A stretch of 64,000 nucleotides of DNA, taken from NCBI GenBank assembly GCA_964531695.1, contig CAZHEH010000003.1, forward strand, positions 62,001 through 126,000, written 5' to 3'. The notes below the pieces were generated by a model, which did not search any database, was not told where the DNA came from, and saw only the letters and a program-made list of their open reading frames with translations. Each line of letters starts with the position of its first letter. The stretch's first letter is position 1. Source of the stretch: JAGXKT01 sp964531695 (GTDB taxonomy: Bacteria; Planctomycetota; Phycisphaerae; SM23-33). Below are positions 52,570 through 60,933 of this stretch, piece after piece. Both the position numbers and the translations under genes were made by a program.

Positions 52570-54075
52570 ATGAATCGTAGCGTGTCGCTGTGCCGTGTCC
52601 TTCTCTTGGCGGTCGCTTTGGCCGGCTGCAAGCCGCCGGCCGTGACGTTCCCCAGGGCCCCCCTGCCGTCGACTCCCGACGGCACGACGGCCGCGTACGA
52701 CACGACCGGCGACGGACGGGCCGACTTCTTTCTCCTGGCCGACGCGGAAGGCCGGATCGACCGGCTCGGCTACGACTATGCCGGCGCAGTGGCGGGAGAG
52801 GGACCCGACGAGATCGTCAACATGGACGCGATCCCGTCCGTCCGATGCCGACACCTGATGATCATCGTCGACGGCTTCCTGTTCGACCTGATCCGCAACG
52901 AGTACGAGGCCGGGCGTCTGCGGGTGTTCCATCCGCCGTCCCTCGTAATCGCCCCGTACCCCGCCATGACCGACCTGGCGATGGAGGACTTCCTCGGCTA
53001 CATGCCGTGCCGGGCGTACGAGGCGAAGTACTTCGACCGCGATGAGAACCGCGTCATCGGCGGCTCCGAGGCGTACCTGGAAGGCCGGAACGAGCCGTAC
53101 AACCGGATTCTGGATTACAGGGCCGACCTGATCTGGGTGCCGATCTTCTACCTCTGGCCGCGAGCGGTTTTCGAGAAGGAGATTCACGACTGCAAGCGAG
53201 CGTTTGACCGCGGCGAGAAGCAGGAGATGCTGGCTTACTTCGGCAGCACGGCCGGCATGGGGACGCGCTTCAGCCGGGAGGGCCAGCGGGAGTGCCTGCG
53301 CGAGCTGGAGCGGCTCATCCTGCAGGTGCTGCGAGAGAGCCGCGGGCTCACGGAAGTCACCTTCATGTCGGATCACGGGCACACGTACACAGCGCCGGAG
53401 GTGATTGACTTCGAGGCCGAACTTGGCAAGTCCGGCTGGCGCCTGCACGACGGGCTGGATGAGCCCAGGGACGTGGTGCTGATCGAGTTCGGCGTGACGA
53501 CCTACGCGGGCTTCTACGCGAACGAACGGGCCGATTTGGCCCGGGATCTTGTCGACGTGGACGGCGTAGAGCTGGCGAGCTACGCGAAGGGCGAGTCGGT
53601 GGTGGTGCTCGCCCCAGAGGAAGACGAAGGGAAGCCCGCGCGACATGCCGTGATCCGACAGCGGGACGGACGCTTCCGCTACGAGCCCGTCCGGGGCGAC
53701 CCGCTGGCGCTGACCCCGATCCTGGCCGAGCTGACGCCCGACGAGGCGGGATACTACGACGCGGATGACCTGCTCCGGGCCACGGCCCGGCACCACTGGC
53801 CGGCCCCGCTTCAGCGGCTCTGGCGGGCGCATCTGGGGATTGTGGAGAATCCCCCGGACGTGGTGGCCTCGCTGGCGGATGACCGCTGCGTCGGGTCGGA
53901 GATGTTCCGGTCGGCCATCGAGACGGCCTCGACGCACGGCGGGTTGAACTACAGGAACTCGGCGGCGTTCATCATGTCCACGGCCGGGCCGCTGCCGCCG
54001 GTCATGCGGGCGCGCGACGTGCCCGAGGCCCTGCGCGCCCTGCTGAGTGTCGAGATCTGGCCGACGGGCGAGTAG
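52570..54075 (+). CDS. Alkaline-phosphatase-fold lipoprotein
   Basis: This 501-residue protein has a lipoprotein signal with lipobox LAGC (Cys20). Residues about 42-56 (AAYDTTGDGRADFFLLADAE) form a calcium-loop-like repeat. The main domain resembles the alkaline phosphatase/sulfatase superfamily: HLMIIVDGFLFDLI with the first metal-ligand Asp101 and TFMSDHGHTYTAPEV with Asp268, His269 and His271. No clear phosphorylated Ser/Thr follows Asp101, so it may hydrolyse a different ester or be inactive. It is 76 bases after tRNA-Val and converges on the hydrolase lipoprotein with 15 bases between stops. Substrate unknown. Confidence 0.75.
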   Translation: MNRSVSLCRVLLLAVALAGCKPPAVTFPRAPLPSTPDGTTAAYDTTGDGRADFFLLADAEGRIDRLGYDYAGAVAGEGPDEIVNMDAIPSVRCRHLMIIVDGFLFDLIRNEYEAGRLRVFHPPSLVIAPYPAMTDLAMEDFLGYMPCRAYEAKYFDRDENRVIGGSEAYLEGRNEPYNRILDYRADLIWVPIFYLWPRAVFEKEIHDCKRAFDRGEKQEMLAYFGSTAGMGTRFSREGQRECLRELERLILQVLRESRGLTEVTFMSDHGHTYTAPEVIDFEAELGKSGWRLHDGLDEPRDVVLIEFGVTTYAGFYANERADLARDLVDVDGVELASYAKGESVVVLAPEEDEGKPARHAVIRQRDGRFRYEPVRGDPLALTPILAELTPDEAGYYDADDLLRATARHHWPAPLQRLWRAHLGIVENPPDVVASLADDRCVGSEMFRSAIETASTHGGLNYRNSAAFIMSTAGPLPPVMRARDVPEALRALLSVEIWPTGE

Positions 54076-54090
54076 TGCGTCGCCTCGCGG

Positions 54091-54963
54091 CTACTCTTGC
54101 GGCGCGGGCGGCGAGACCGGCAGCGGTGCCTTCAGTCCCCGTATCAATTGATCGTCCCAGGTCTGGGCCAGGACGAGCGGGGTGACGTAGGTGGCCACGA
54201 ACTGCCTCGCTCCGCTGGTGACGTGCCCGCCGCCATGCCCGGCGAAGGTCATGCTCGGGTTCCAAGGGATTTCGTAGAGCTTCAGGTAGTGCTGGGACCG
54301 TAGCGGGGTGGCGGGACGCTCGAAACCCACGCGTCCGGCCGAGGACACGAACTCCCGGTCCATCGTGCCGTTGGTGACCGTGCCGAACCCGAGCATGAGC
54401 CAGTCCCGTTCCGAGTAGAAGCTGGCGATGCCCTCGCGCGTGTTGTTCAGCGCGGCGTCGAGCATGTAGCCGGGCGAGATGGCGGCCGCCAGCAGCACGG
54501 CGCCCTTGATGCTTTGGCCGGGCGGCAGGGCCTCGGCGGTCCAGATGGCGATCGCGCCACCCCCGCTTTGGCCCACGAGCACGACCGGCCGGCCGGGGTA
54601 GCTCATGTGATAGCGGGCGATGCGATCCGCGAGCTTGCGGGCCTGTTCGCGGTTGCGCTCTTCCGTGCGAAGGTTGACCAGCGGGCCTACCCACGGCGAG
54701 GTCCAGTCGTACAGCTCGATCGCCCAGTCCACGCCGCCGTCGTCGAGGCCCTCGCAAATCCCCTCGTTGAACGGGCTACGTCCCTCGATGCCGGGCAGCA
54801 CGACCACCAGCCCGCGATCCAGCCGGGCCGGAGAGACGTAGGGCTGCGGGCGCCCGCAGCCGCCCAGCGCGACGCACGCAAGCGCCACGACGGCGATGAG
54901 TGCGGAACCCCGACCGGCCCGGCCGGGGTTCCACCCATCGCGTGATAGCCGGCTTCCGTCCAT
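54091..54963 (-). CDS. Alpha/beta hydrolase lipoprotein
   Basis: This 290-residue protein has a long N-terminus, then a lipobox LGGC with Cys36. The mature part is a serine hydrolase: LVVVLPGIEGRSPFNEGICE, the elbow VVLVGQSGGGAIA with the nucleophile Ser, and a late AGHGGGHVTSG that may carry the catalytic His. It resembles fungal-type or DUF-class lipases but has no close family I can name. It starts eight bases after the dnaK stop, behind GGAG, so the two genes may share a transcript. Confidence 0.8.
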   Translation of the reverse strand: MDGSRLSRDGWNPGRAGRGSALIAVVALACVALGGCGRPQPYVSPARLDRGLVVVLPGIEGRSPFNEGICEGLDDGGVDWAIELYDWTSPWVGPLVNLRTEERNREQARKLADRIARYHMSYPGRPVVLVGQSGGGAIAIWTAEALPPGQSIKGAVLLAAAISPGYMLDAALNNTREGIASFYSERDWLMLGFGTVTNGTMDREFVSSAGRVGFERPATPLRSQHYLKLYEIPWNPSMTFAGHGGGHVTSGARQFVATYVTPLVLAQTWDDQLIRGLKAPLPVSPPAPQE

Positions 54964-54971
54964 GGGGCGAG

Positions 54972-56909
54972 CTACTCCTGCTTCTCCTCGTACTCGGCGT
55001 CGATGACGTCCTCGTCGCCGCCAGAGGGCTGCTCGCCGCCGGTCTGCTCGGGCCCGGGGGGCGGGGTCTGGGCGCCGCCGGCCGCCTGCTGGCCCTGCTG
55101 GGCGGCTGACTGGTACATCTGCTCGGCCACCTTGTGCGAGGCCTGCTCCAGGTTGCTCATGGCCCGCTTGATGGACTCCGCGTCATCGCCCTTGCAGGCC
55201 TCTCGCAAAGCGGAGATGCCGGACTCGATGTTGCCACGGTCCTCGGCGCCGACGCTCTCGCCCTGCTCGGAGAGCATCTTCTCCATCTGGTACGCCATGG
55301 CATCGCCCTGATTCTTCAGGTCGATCAACTCACGACGCTTTCGGTCTTCCTCGGCGTGGCTCTCGGCGTCCTTCTTCATCCGCTCGACCTCGTCCTCGCT
55401 GAGGCCGGAGGTGCCCTTGATCTCGATGGACTGCTCCTTGCCGGTGGCGAGGTCCTTGGCCGAGACGTTCAGGATGCCGTTCGCGTCGATGCTGAAGGTC
55501 ACCTCGATCTGCGGGACCCCGCGCGGCGCCGGCGGGATGCCCGTCAGGTTGAAGCGTCCGAGCGTGCGGTTGTCGCCGGCGAACTCGCGCTCGCCTTGCA
55601 GCACGTGGATGGTCACCTCGGTCTGGTTGTCCGCGGCGGTCGAGAAGACCTCCTTCTTCTCGGCCGGGATGGTGGTGTTTCGCTCGATGAGCTTGGTCAT
55701 AACGCTGCCGAGCGTCTCGACGCCGAGGGACAGCGGCGTCACGTCCAGCAGCACCATCTCCTGATCGACGTCGCCGGCGAGAATGCCGCCTTGCAGCGCA
55801 GCGCCCATCGCGACGGCCTCGTCCGGGTTGATCGTCTGGTTCGGGTCCTTGCCGAAGATGTCCTTGGTGATCTGCCGGACCTTCGGGATTCGCGTCGAGC
55901 CGCCGACCAGCAGGACTTCGTCGACGTCGCCGGCGCTGAGCCCGGCGTCGGCCAGGGCCTTCTTGCACGGCTCGATCAGACGGTTGAACACGGGCTCGCC
56001 GAGTTGCTCGAACTTCGCCCGAGTCAACGTCATCTGCAAGTGCTTGGGGCCTTCCTGCGTGGCCGTGATGAACGGCAGGTTGACGTTGGCCTCCATGGCC
56101 GTGGACAACTCGCACTTGGCCTTCTCGGCGGCTTCCTTGAGCCGCTGAAGCGCCATCGCATCCTGGCGGAGGTCGATGCCCTCGGTCCGCTTGAACTCGT
56201 CGGCGATGTGGTTGATCAGCAACTCGTCGAGGTCGTCGCCGCCGAGGTGCGTATCGCCGTTGGTGGCCATGACCTCGTAGACGTTGTCGCCGATGTCGAG
56301 GATCGAGATGTCGAACGTGCCGCCGCCGAAGTCGAACACGGCGACCTTTTCGCTCTTGTCCTTCTCGCAGCCGTAGGCCAGCGCCGCGGCCGTCGGCTCG
56401 TTGATGATCCGCTCGACCTTCAATCCGGCGACCTCGCCGGCTTCCTTGGTCGCGGTCCGCTGGGAGTCGTTGAAGTAGGCCGGCACGGTGATGACCGCCC
56501 GCTCGACATCCTCGCCCAGGTAGTCCTCCGCCGTCTGCTTGAGCGACTGGAGGACCATCGCGCTGACCTCCTGCGGCGTGTATTCCTTGTCACGCGCCTT
56601 GACGCGGACCAGCTCTTCCGGTTCGCCGATCACGTCGTACGGAACCTGCTTCTCCTCCTCCTGCACCTCGCGGTGCCGGCGGCCCATAAACCGCTTGATC
56701 GAGAAGACGGTGTTGTTGGGGTTCGTGACCTGCTGGTGCTTGGCGGGCTGGCCGACGAGCCGCTCGCCCTTGTCCGTGAAGGCCACGACGGACGGCGTCA
56801 CCCGGCTGCCCTGCTGGTTGATGAGGACCTTGGGTTCGCCGCCTTCCATCACGGCCACGACGCTGTTGGTCGTGCCGAGGTCGATTCCGATGATCTTCTT
56901 GGATGCCAT
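54972..56909 (-). CDS. dnaK: Molecular chaperone DnaK (Hsp70)
   Basis: DnaK binds unfolded proteins in an ATP-driven cycle. The 645-residue protein starts at ATG 56909 (ASKKIIGIDLGTTNSVVAVM) behind GGAAAGGAAG. It shows VPAYFNDSQRTATKEAGEVA, AVFDFGGGTFDISILD, LLVGGSTRIPKV and the substrate-binding domain LLDVTPLSLGVETLGSVMTK. The tail is Gly/Gln/Pro-rich and ends DVIDAEYEEKQE, an EEVD-like bacterial terminus. grpE and dnaJ are not adjacent, and I see no CIRCE or HAIR element upstream. A minus-strand TACAAT box is at 57020-57015. Confidence 0.97.
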   Translation of the reverse strand: MASKKIIGIDLGTTNSVVAVMEGGEPKVLINQQGSRVTPSVVAFTDKGERLVGQPAKHQQVTNPNNTVFSIKRFMGRRHREVQEEEKQVPYDVIGEPEELVRVKARDKEYTPQEVSAMVLQSLKQTAEDYLGEDVERAVITVPAYFNDSQRTATKEAGEVAGLKVERIINEPTAAALAYGCEKDKSEKVAVFDFGGGTFDISILDIGDNVYEVMATNGDTHLGGDDLDELLINHIADEFKRTEGIDLRQDAMALQRLKEAAEKAKCELSTAMEANVNLPFITATQEGPKHLQMTLTRAKFEQLGEPVFNRLIEPCKKALADAGLSAGDVDEVLLVGGSTRIPKVRQITKDIFGKDPNQTINPDEAVAMGAALQGGILAGDVDQEMVLLDVTPLSLGVETLGSVMTKLIERNTTIPAEKKEVFSTAADNQTEVTIHVLQGEREFAGDNRTLGRFNLTGIPPAPRGVPQIEVTFSIDANGILNVSAKDLATGKEQSIEIKGTSGLSEDEVERMKKDAESHAEEDRKRRELIDLKNQGDAMAYQMEKMLSEQGESVGAEDRGNIESGISALREACKGDDAESIKRAMSNLEQASHKVAEQMYQSAAQQGQQAAGGAQTPPPGPEQTGGEQPSGGDEDVIDAEYEEKQE

Positions 56910-57249
56910 AGTTTCGCTTCCTTTCCGTGCTAGCTCCGTTCGCAACGGCCACGGCGGGCCGAGACGCCCCGTCGCCGATGTCGAGGCGCGGGCAGACCCG
57001 GACCCTCATGAAGAATTGTAGCAAGGACCGTGCCATCTCCCTTAAAACTTGTTGAATAAGACTTTACGATTGCCCGCAGCCAGGGCGGGTGTGCCAGAAT
57101 AGCGGGATGCGCCCCCGCGGGCGGCCGGATTGGCAGGCCCGGCATCGCGTAGGACAACAGGCCCCGGCGCGGGGTCGAGCGTTCGTCGCATCTGGCCAGG
57201 AAGGCGGCTCCTCTGATGGGCTGGCAGCCCCCGCACCTTGGGCCCGATC
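56910..57249 (-). promoter_or_regulatory. dnaK upstream region
   Basis: These 340 bases between smc and dnaK hold no gene. A TACAAT box (57020-57015, minus strand) could start the dnaK transcript about 100 bases upstream of the ATG. The patch 57036-57075 is strikingly AT-rich for this genome. No CIRCE inverted repeat, HAIR box or sigma-32 type -10 was found. Confidence 0.4.
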
Positions 57250-60200
57250 TCAGACGGCCTCCGCCTCGGCCGGCTCGATCACGTGATCCAGACGGTGGTC
57301 GGCGTCCTCAAACCGTACCGAGATCCGCTTGGACACGCCCGCCTCCTGCATCGTCACGCCGTAAAGCACGTTGCCCATGCTGATCGTCCGCTTGGCGTGC
57401 GTGATGATGATGAACTGGCTGTCGCCGATGAACTCCTGCACGAGGTGGCCGAACCGTTCCGTGTTGGTCTCGTCGAGAGCCGCGTCCACCTCGTCCAGCA
57501 CGCAGAACGGCGAGGGATGCGTGCGGAAGATGCTGAACAGCAGTGCCAGCGCCGTCATGGTCTTCTCGCCGCCCGACAGCAGCGAGAGCGACCGCAGTTC
57601 CTTGCCGGGGGGGCGGGCTACGATCTCGATGCCGCATTCGAGGACGTTGTCCGGATCGTCCAGCATGATGTCCGCCCGGCCGCCGCCGAAGAGCTTGCGG
57701 AACAGGGCCTGGAAGTTCTCCCGCACCTGCTCGAAGGTTTCCATGAACCGTTCCCGGCTTTCTCGGTTGAGCCGCCCGATCAGGTCTGTAAGCTGTCGCC
57801 GCGAGGCATTGACGTCGTCGAGTTGCTCCCCAAGGAACTCCCGGCGTTTTTCCAGATCCTCCTGTTCGGAGATCGCATCGAGGTTTACGTTGCCCAGTCG
57901 GCGGATCTTCTCGGTCAGGTCCGTGATCTCCGACTTGACGGCATCCCAGTCCCGCTCGTTCTCGTGCTCGTAAGTCTCGTATAGCCGGACCAGGTCCATT
58001 TCCATATCGTCGCGAGCGCGCGAGATGAGGTCCTCGATCCGCACGTCGGTCTCGCCCAGCTCAACACGCAGTGAGCCGGTCCGTTCGGAGATCTCATCCC
58101 GCTGTCGCGCGTTCTCGCGGAGCTGCCGGGCGATGTCCTCGAGCTTCTCGTCCAGTCCTTGACGGGATTCGCCGGCCTCGCGGGCTTCCTGCTTGAGCCC
58201 CTCAAGCTGCACGTACTGCTCGTCCACGCGGCTTCGCGCGGCCTGCACGCCGGCCTCGGCCTCTCGCCGGCGCTGCCGATTGGCCTCGATCTGCCGCCGG
58301 CCGTCCGCAAGGTCCGCCTCCATCGACTCGCGCTGCCGACGAAGCGAGGTCAACTGGTCCCGCAGCGATGCCTTCCGCTCTTCGGCGGCCGCACGGGCCA
58401 CCTTCAACTCGGTGACGCGCTCCGCCACGGCGGCTTGGTCCGACTCGGCCTGGCCGATCTCGCCCGTGAGACGCTCGACTTCGGCTTGGCGCACGCTGTT
58501 GCGCCGCTCCATCTCTGCGGCCTGCTCCTTGGCCTCCTCCTCGGCCCGCACGGTGCTGTCGATTCGTTCGGCCAGGTTCCGCATGTCCCCTTCGACCACG
58601 GGTAGCTCATTGCGGAGTTCCGCGATGCGGTCCGCCAGCCGCTGGAGAACCCCCCTTGTCTCGACGCGTTCGGTGCTGGCTTCGTACACGGCCGTGCGCA
58701 GCTCCTGCTGCACCTGCTCGGTGTGGCGCAGCTCGCTGCGTGCGGCGGTCTGCTGCTCCGACAGCCGTGCGATGTAGTCGTCCAGCTCAGCCCGGTTGCG
58801 CTCCAGCTCGCTCAACTCGCTGCGACGCGCGATGAGCCCGGCCGAGCGGTCCACCGACCCCAGCCGCACACGCCCGTCCGGTTCGAGCACCTCGCCCCGC
58901 CTTGTCACGAACCGCATGCCGGTCGGCGCCGCCTGGGCGGCCGCGGCCGCGTCGGCAAGCGACTCCACCACCAGCGTGCGGCCCAGCAGATGCCAGACCG
59001 CCCGTGACAGCTCCGCGGGGAAGCGGACGTAGTCGGTCGCGCGGCCGAGCACCTGCGGACAGGCGGCGGCGTCGCAATCGCTGGAGACGGGCTCGATCCG
59101 GTCCAGGCAGAGCAACTCGACCGACCCGCCTCCTTCGAGCGCGGCGTCCAGCTCGGCGCGGTGCGCTTCCAACTCGGAGAAGCGATCGATCACGAGCAAC
59201 TGGTCCGCGCCACTCAGTGCGGCCTCCACCAGGTCCGCATGCTCGACGTCCGCTTCGAGGAACTCGCCCAAGATGCCCCGGACCGCAGTGAGGCGACCTT
59301 CATCGCGAGCGGCCAGGATGCGCCGCGTGCCCTCGCCCACGCCTTCCAAGCGCGAAACCATCTCGGACAGCGCGGTCATGCGACTGGCCACGCCGGAGCG
59401 CTGCTCGCGGGCGTCGGAGAGCTTGCCGACCAACTCCTGCTCCTCGGACGCGAGCTTCTCGGACTGCCGCTTCGCCTCGTCGAGACGCTGCTGTGCGTCG
59501 GCGAGGACCTGTTCGGTCTCGCCGAGCTTGCGCTCCGCCACGGCCTGGCTGTCCAGGGAAGAGCTGAGCTGCTCGGCGATCTCCTCCGACCGCGTCGCCA
59601 GCCGCTGCTTCTGACCGTCCAGGTTCTCCCGCTGCACGCCGGCCGCCTGGATCTCGTTGTGCAACTGCGCCGTGCGTCGCAGCAGGTCGATCGTGCCGGC
59701 CTTCTCATCCTCGAGCTGCGCCCGCAGATCGGCCAGCCGCTGCTCCCCGTCCTGTTGTTCCTGCAACGCGGCCTCATACTGCTCGGCCAGCTCCCCCGCC
59801 TCGCGCTCCAGGCGGTCCATGTCGGCCTGCCGAGCCGCGGAGTCCTCGTCGCAACGGGCCATCTTGGCCTCAAGCTCCTCGCACCGCCCGCAGACCGAGA
59901 CGATCTCCTCCCCCAACTCCTGCACCCGTGCCGTGAGCATCTCGGCCCGCTCCTCGGCGGAGGAGATGCCCGCGCTGGCGGAGGCGATGCGCGATTCCAC
60001 GTCCCGCTCCGTCCGGCGGATGTCATCGGCCTCGACCTGGGCGGCGCTTCGGGCGGCCTCCAAGCGGTCGATCATGCTCTGCACGGAAGCCAGCGCGTCG
60101 TTGTCGGCGTCGAGACGCTTCTGCAGGTCTCGCCGCTGGGACTGGAACATGTGGTATTGCGCCAGCAGGTAGAGGGCCCGCAACTCGGCCAGCCGCTCGG

Positions 60201-60876
60201 AGTAAGATTGGTAGCTTCGTGCACGCCCCGCCTGATGCTTGATGGACCGCAGCCGCTTCTCGACCTCGGCCAGGATGTCGTTCAGCCGAAGCAGGTTCTG
60301 CTCGACGCGCTCCAGACGGCGCTCGGCCTCCTTGCGGCGTGCCTTGTAGCGGCTGATGCCGGCCGCCTCGTCGAAGACGTTGCGTCGCTCGTCCTGGCTG
60401 GACTGGAGGAACGCCCCCACCTGCCCCTGCTCGATCACGCTGTAGGCGTCGACGCCCACGCCCGTGTCGAGGAACATCTCGCGGATGTCCTTGAGCCGCG
60501 CGGGGGCCTTGTTGACGAGGTACTCGCTCTGTCCGGACCGGTACAGCCGCCGCCCCACCGACACCTCGCGGTTCTCGGCCCCCTCCTCGGAGCCGCCGGG
60601 GCGCAGCCGACCGTCGGAGTTGTCGAAGACGAGCGTGACCTCCGCCATCCCGGACGAGCGCCGGCCCGCGGCACCGTTGAAGATCACGTCCATCATCTCC
60701 GTGCCGCGGAGGTTCTTCGCGGATCGTTCCCCCAGGACCCACTTGATGGCGTCGACAACGTTACTCTTGCCGCAGCCGTTGGGCCCGACGATGCAGCTTA
60801 CGCCTTCGTCGAACTCGAACACGGTCCGATCGGCGAAGCTCTTGAATCCGGCGACGATCAGCTTCTTGAGTTTCAT
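57250..60876 (-). CDS. smc: Chromosome segregation protein SMC
   Basis: SMC is the core ATPase of bacterial condensin. This 1208-residue protein has an N-terminal Walker A (GPNGCGKS, residues 31-38), two long coiled coils (about 170-500 and 670-1020), a hinge at about 510-665 (LTAVRGILGEFLEADVEHAD to GEVLEPDGRVRLGSV) and a C-terminal half with signature LSLLSGGEKTM (LSGG at 1100-1103) and Walker B FCVLDEVDAAL (Asp1128-Glu1129). All catalytic motifs are intact. It lies 57 bases downstream of a FlgI-like HEAT lipoprotein gene. Its partner scpB is at 26585. Confidence 0.97.
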   Translation of the reverse strand: MKLKKLIVAGFKSFADRTVFEFDEGVSCIVGPNGCGKSNVVDAIKWVLGERSAKNLRGTEMMDVIFNGAAGRRSSGMAEVTLVFDNSDGRLRPGGSEEGAENREVSVGRRLYRSGQSEYLVNKAPARLKDIREMFLDTGVGVDAYSVIEQGQVGAFLQSSQDERRNVFDEAAGISRYKARRKEAERRLERVEQNLLRLNDILAEVEKRLRSIKHQAGRARSYQSYSERLAELRALYLLAQYHMFQSQRRDLQKRLDADNDALASVQSMIDRLEAARSAAQVEADDIRRTERDVESRIASASAGISSAEERAEMLTARVQELGEEIVSVCGRCEELEAKMARCDEDSAARQADMDRLEREAGELAEQYEAALQEQQDGEQRLADLRAQLEDEKAGTIDLLRRTAQLHNEIQAAGVQRENLDGQKQRLATRSEEIAEQLSSSLDSQAVAERKLGETEQVLADAQQRLDEAKRQSEKLASEEQELVGKLSDAREQRSGVASRMTALSEMVSRLEGVGEGTRRILAARDEGRLTAVRGILGEFLEADVEHADLVEAALSGADQLLVIDRFSELEAHRAELDAALEGGGSVELLCLDRIEPVSSDCDAAACPQVLGRATDYVRFPAELSRAVWHLLGRTLVVESLADAAAAAQAAPTGMRFVTRRGEVLEPDGRVRLGSVDRSAGLIARRSELSELERNRAELDDYIARLSEQQTAARSELRHTEQVQQELRTAVYEASTERVETRGVLQRLADRIAELRNELPVVEGDMRNLAERIDSTVRAEEEAKEQAAEMERRNSVRQAEVERLTGEIGQAESDQAAVAERVTELKVARAAAEERKASLRDQLTSLRRQRESMEADLADGRRQIEANRQRRREAEAGVQAARSRVDEQYVQLEGLKQEAREAGESRQGLDEKLEDIARQLRENARQRDEISERTGSLRVELGETDVRIEDLISRARDDMEMDLVRLYETYEHENERDWDAVKSEITDLTEKIRRLGNVNLDAISEQEDLEKRREFLGEQLDDVNASRRQLTDLIGRLNRESRERFMETFEQVRENFQALFRKLFGGGRADIMLDDPDNVLECGIEIVARPPGKELRSLSLLSGGEKTMTALALLFSIFRTHPSPFCVLDEVDAALDETNTERFGHLVQEFIGDSQFIIITHAKRTISMGNVLYGVTMQEAGVSKRISVRFEDADHRLDHVIEPAEAEAV

Positions 60877-60933
60877 GCTTCGCGTCTTCCTTAACGCTCC
60901 ACGAGGGCCCGTCCTTGGGCATATGCACGGCCG

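Noticed and set aside
55134..56933. Plus-strand frame of 599 codons opposite dnaK
   Set aside because: It is an antisense frame of a highly conserved gene with no ribosome site or recognisable domain.
56910..57249. CIRCE, HAIR or sigma-32 heat-shock element before dnaK
   Set aside because: I looked for TTAGCACTC-N9-GAGTGCTAA, CTTGAGT-type repeats and a CCCCAT -10, and none is present.
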